This document shows, piece after piece, positions 62,331 to 64,000 of a DNA stretch of 64,000 nucleotides. The DNA comes from Beta vulgaris subsp. vulgaris (taxonomy: Eukaryota; Streptophyta; Magnoliopsida; Caryophyllales; Amaranthaceae), in NCBI RefSeq assembly GCF_026745355.1, contig NC_079209.1, positions 17,679,609-17,743,608 of the forward strand, read 5' to 3'. Below the pieces are notes generated by a model. It worked only from the letters and a program-made list of their open reading frames with translations, was not told the origin of the DNA and did no database searches. The translations under genes and the position numbers were made by a program. The stretch's first letter is position 1, and each line of letters opens with the position of its first letter.

Positions 62331-62470
62331 CAAATTTTTTTGTTTAACTATGCGCGTTTTCTAATTTCCATCATGTTGTTATATCTTTCGATTTTATAAT
62401 TTATTTCATGTTTTTGTTTGATCTTGCGCGTTTCTAAGATCTTTTTGTAAATATTTCAAGATTCTCAAAC

Positions 62471-63735
62471 ATGGTCCTAGATGATGTGATTGTGGAGGAA
62501 GAAAGTGACGAGGTAACCGATAAGTCATCATTTGATGATGACGAGTATGATGCGGATAAGGAGGAGGATAAAGGTGTACCGAAAGATGTAGCGCATGATG
62601 AGGAGACGCGCTTGGAAGATGAGGAAATGCGCAAGGCTCACCTCCTTGAGGAGCAAGGATATAATGCTCCCCCCCCCCATTGACAACAACTCTCGGGAAG
62701 ATTATCTAGTTGTCTCGTTGCTGAGTGTGCCACCCAAAAAGGTCGGGAAAGAATTTTAAGTTTCAACCAAAACTCCAAGGAGTGTTGCAACAAAGAAGCG
62801 GAAAGGTAGGGGTGCGAATAAGGGTTTGAATGTTAAGACCCAAATGACCCTCAAGTATGATGATTTGGGTCAACCTTGTGGTCAGTGGCGTGTAAAGAAT
62901 GGGCAGCATATTGGGTTTTGTATGCGAAAACTCAACATTTGGTAATGTGGAAAGATGTGCCCAAGGCAATGAAGAAATCATTATGGGAAGACACTTGTGT
63001 AAGTGTTTTACATTTAACAAAGCATGCTCCATGTACTTAGTTTAGGGTATTTAGCAAGATGTCTTCCCATTTTCATTGACGTATATGTATAAGGAAATTA
63101 ACTCCTCGTTTATTTCTTGTTTCTATAAAATTTGTTCTATATTACTCCTAATGAAGCTAAAAAGGCGTTGTTCCTATCCGCGGTGGCCGAAAGATTTAGA
63201 GCTTTCAAAAGCAAGCTAGTTAGTGGATGGATCTCGAAACGGAGAAAGAGTAATGACAAGAACAGGAAAATTGGAGATGATGATTCACGACAATCGGATA
63301 GCATGCCTTTCGAGATTTGGACACATATAAAACGAGAAGATTGGGAGGCATTTGTTGCCCAAAATACTATGCCCGAGATGGTGGTAAGTATATTGTGCTT
63401 TAAGCTATATTAGAATTTGCATATTTACTTTAACTACAATTAGATATGTTTTAAAAGTAACCATGTTATCTTATAGGCTAAGCGTGAGAAACATGCACAA
63501 AGTGCAAGACAGTAAAACCACTACCATCATATGAGTTCCTACACTTACGCGAGGACGAGACAAACGTGGATTGACGATAAATTTTACCCTTCTATGATGA
63601 CGGATTCAACCTCCAATGCCACATCTATCACAGTTGGCCGTGTCACTGATTGGTGGTGCTCCATGCATATGCGTGATAGGGACAATAAGATGACCATTTC
63701 AGATCTAGGGACCTTGAAGATAGCCAATGCAGTTG
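62471..63735 (+). pseudogene. CACTA Transposase_24-like (PF03004) gene, broken
   Basis: These proteins accompany the transposase in plant En/Spm elements and are thought to bind the element ends. The ATG opens an acidic stretch of about 70 residues (VIVEEESDEVTDKSSFDDDE) that stops after a poly-C run. Later blocks are LKYDDLGQPCGQWRVKNGQH, then VPKAMKKSLWEDTC in a shifted frame. After an intron comes RFRAFKSKLVSGWISKRR with IWTHIKREDWEAFV, splicing near 63,383 to AKREKHAQSARQ, followed by a stop. Further on in the same frame are YARTRQTWIDDKFYPSMMTD and GTLKIANAV. The order and motifs match the family. Several stops and shifts make it non-functional here. Confidence 0.7.
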
Positions 63736-63829
63736 TAAGTACCTTCCCTCGGTTTTCTTTTCAACCCCGCTACATATTTTGCTCCCCCGGTTTGTATTTC
63801 CCTCTCCCTATTTATTTTTTCTCCTCGGG

Positions 63830-63900
63830 TTATATATATGCATATACATATACATATACATATATATATATATATATAATATATATAATATATATATATG

Positions 63901-63982
<82 letters not shown>
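63830..63982. repeat. (TA)n/(CATA)n/(TG)n compound microsatellite
   Basis: Alternating ATATAC, TA and TG dinucleotide blocks, ending in about 24 TG repeats. Confidence 0.95.
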
Positions 63983-63983
<1 letters not shown>

Positions 63984-64000
63984 CGGGTAAAAACTTGTAT

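Larger units (their letters stand above)
59305..64000 (+). mobile_element. CACTA element 4, left part; extends past the window
   Basis: The left end CACTAGTGGAAAAAACCTTA is followed by subterminal GGATGCGGTTTTTG and AATCGCATCCG repeats. This matches the right end of CACTA element 2. Inside are a 160-bp tandem array, a hAT MITE, a G-rich tract and a Transposase_24-like gene. A TNP2-type transposase is not seen and may lie beyond the right edge. No right terminus is found. Confidence 0.88.

Noticed and set aside
61739..62333. Pro/His-rich minus-strand frames
   Set aside because: Low-complexity translation of the G-rich tract and the hAT MITE. No start context, domain or splice evidence.

Overview
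This is a nuclear window from a flowering plant, most likely a eudicot. It is AT-rich and intron-bearing, with canonical GT-AG splice sites, plant receptor-kinase, F-box and ankyrin-PGG coding sequence, and dense nested plant transposons. I see no bacterial-type operon, rRNA gene or intact tRNA gene. The species cannot be named from sequence alone.

Layout. 1-4.1 kb holds no gene, a putative TIR transposon with minisatellites, and decayed repeats. 4.1-6 kb is a broken replication protein A large-subunit-like gene. 6.8-9.9 kb has two tandem F-box/Sel1-like genes (At1g67623-like), both with an internal stop, and two Stowaway-like MITEs, one of them inserted at the end of the first F-box gene. 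10.5-17.66 kb is a decayed Helitron Rep/helicase gene. It is cut off by a Ty1/copia element (17.67-22.64 kb) whose 5' LTR is reduced to 67 bp. That element's complete 3' LTR abuts a receptor kinase (22.65-27.17 kb) with an unusual architecture: a LysM ectodomain plus transmembrane segment joined to a kinase of the cysteine-rich receptor kinase (CRK) type. Its six exons join in frame to 594 codons, but the signal peptide is gone. Its introns carry a MITE and a three-LTR TRIM retrotransposon.

27.4-43.25 kb is two LTR elements inserted 10 bp apart in one palindromic site. The first (27,417-35,284) is a non-autonomous Ty3/gypsy element of Tat type lying on the minus strand. It keeps a gag start and a spliced antisense ORF with its own TATA box, carries a 130-bp tandem array, and hosts a hAT element in one LTR and a CACTA element in an intron of the antisense ORF. 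The second (35,300-43,254) is a degenerate copia element carrying a solo-LTR-like insertion and a second CACTA. Then follow a third CACTA (43.7-45.1 kb), a hAT element with an internal tandem duplication (45.4-48.0 kb), a terminal exon fragment of an ankyrin/PGG gene (minus strand, 48.2 kb), and a Tat gypsy element (49.3-59.1 kb) split by an Athila-like gag-protease element. A copia scrap comes next, and finally a fourth CACTA (59.3 kb to the window end) that contains a 160-bp tandem array, a hAT MITE, a G-rich tract and a Transposase_24-like gene.

Overall this is a graveyard of nested transposons around very few host genes. The receptor kinase is the only host gene that may still be functional. 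Its upstream LTR supplies a TATA box and could drive it. Most transposon genes carry stops, frameshifts or lost catalytic residues. Target-site duplications let most insertions be bounded exactly.
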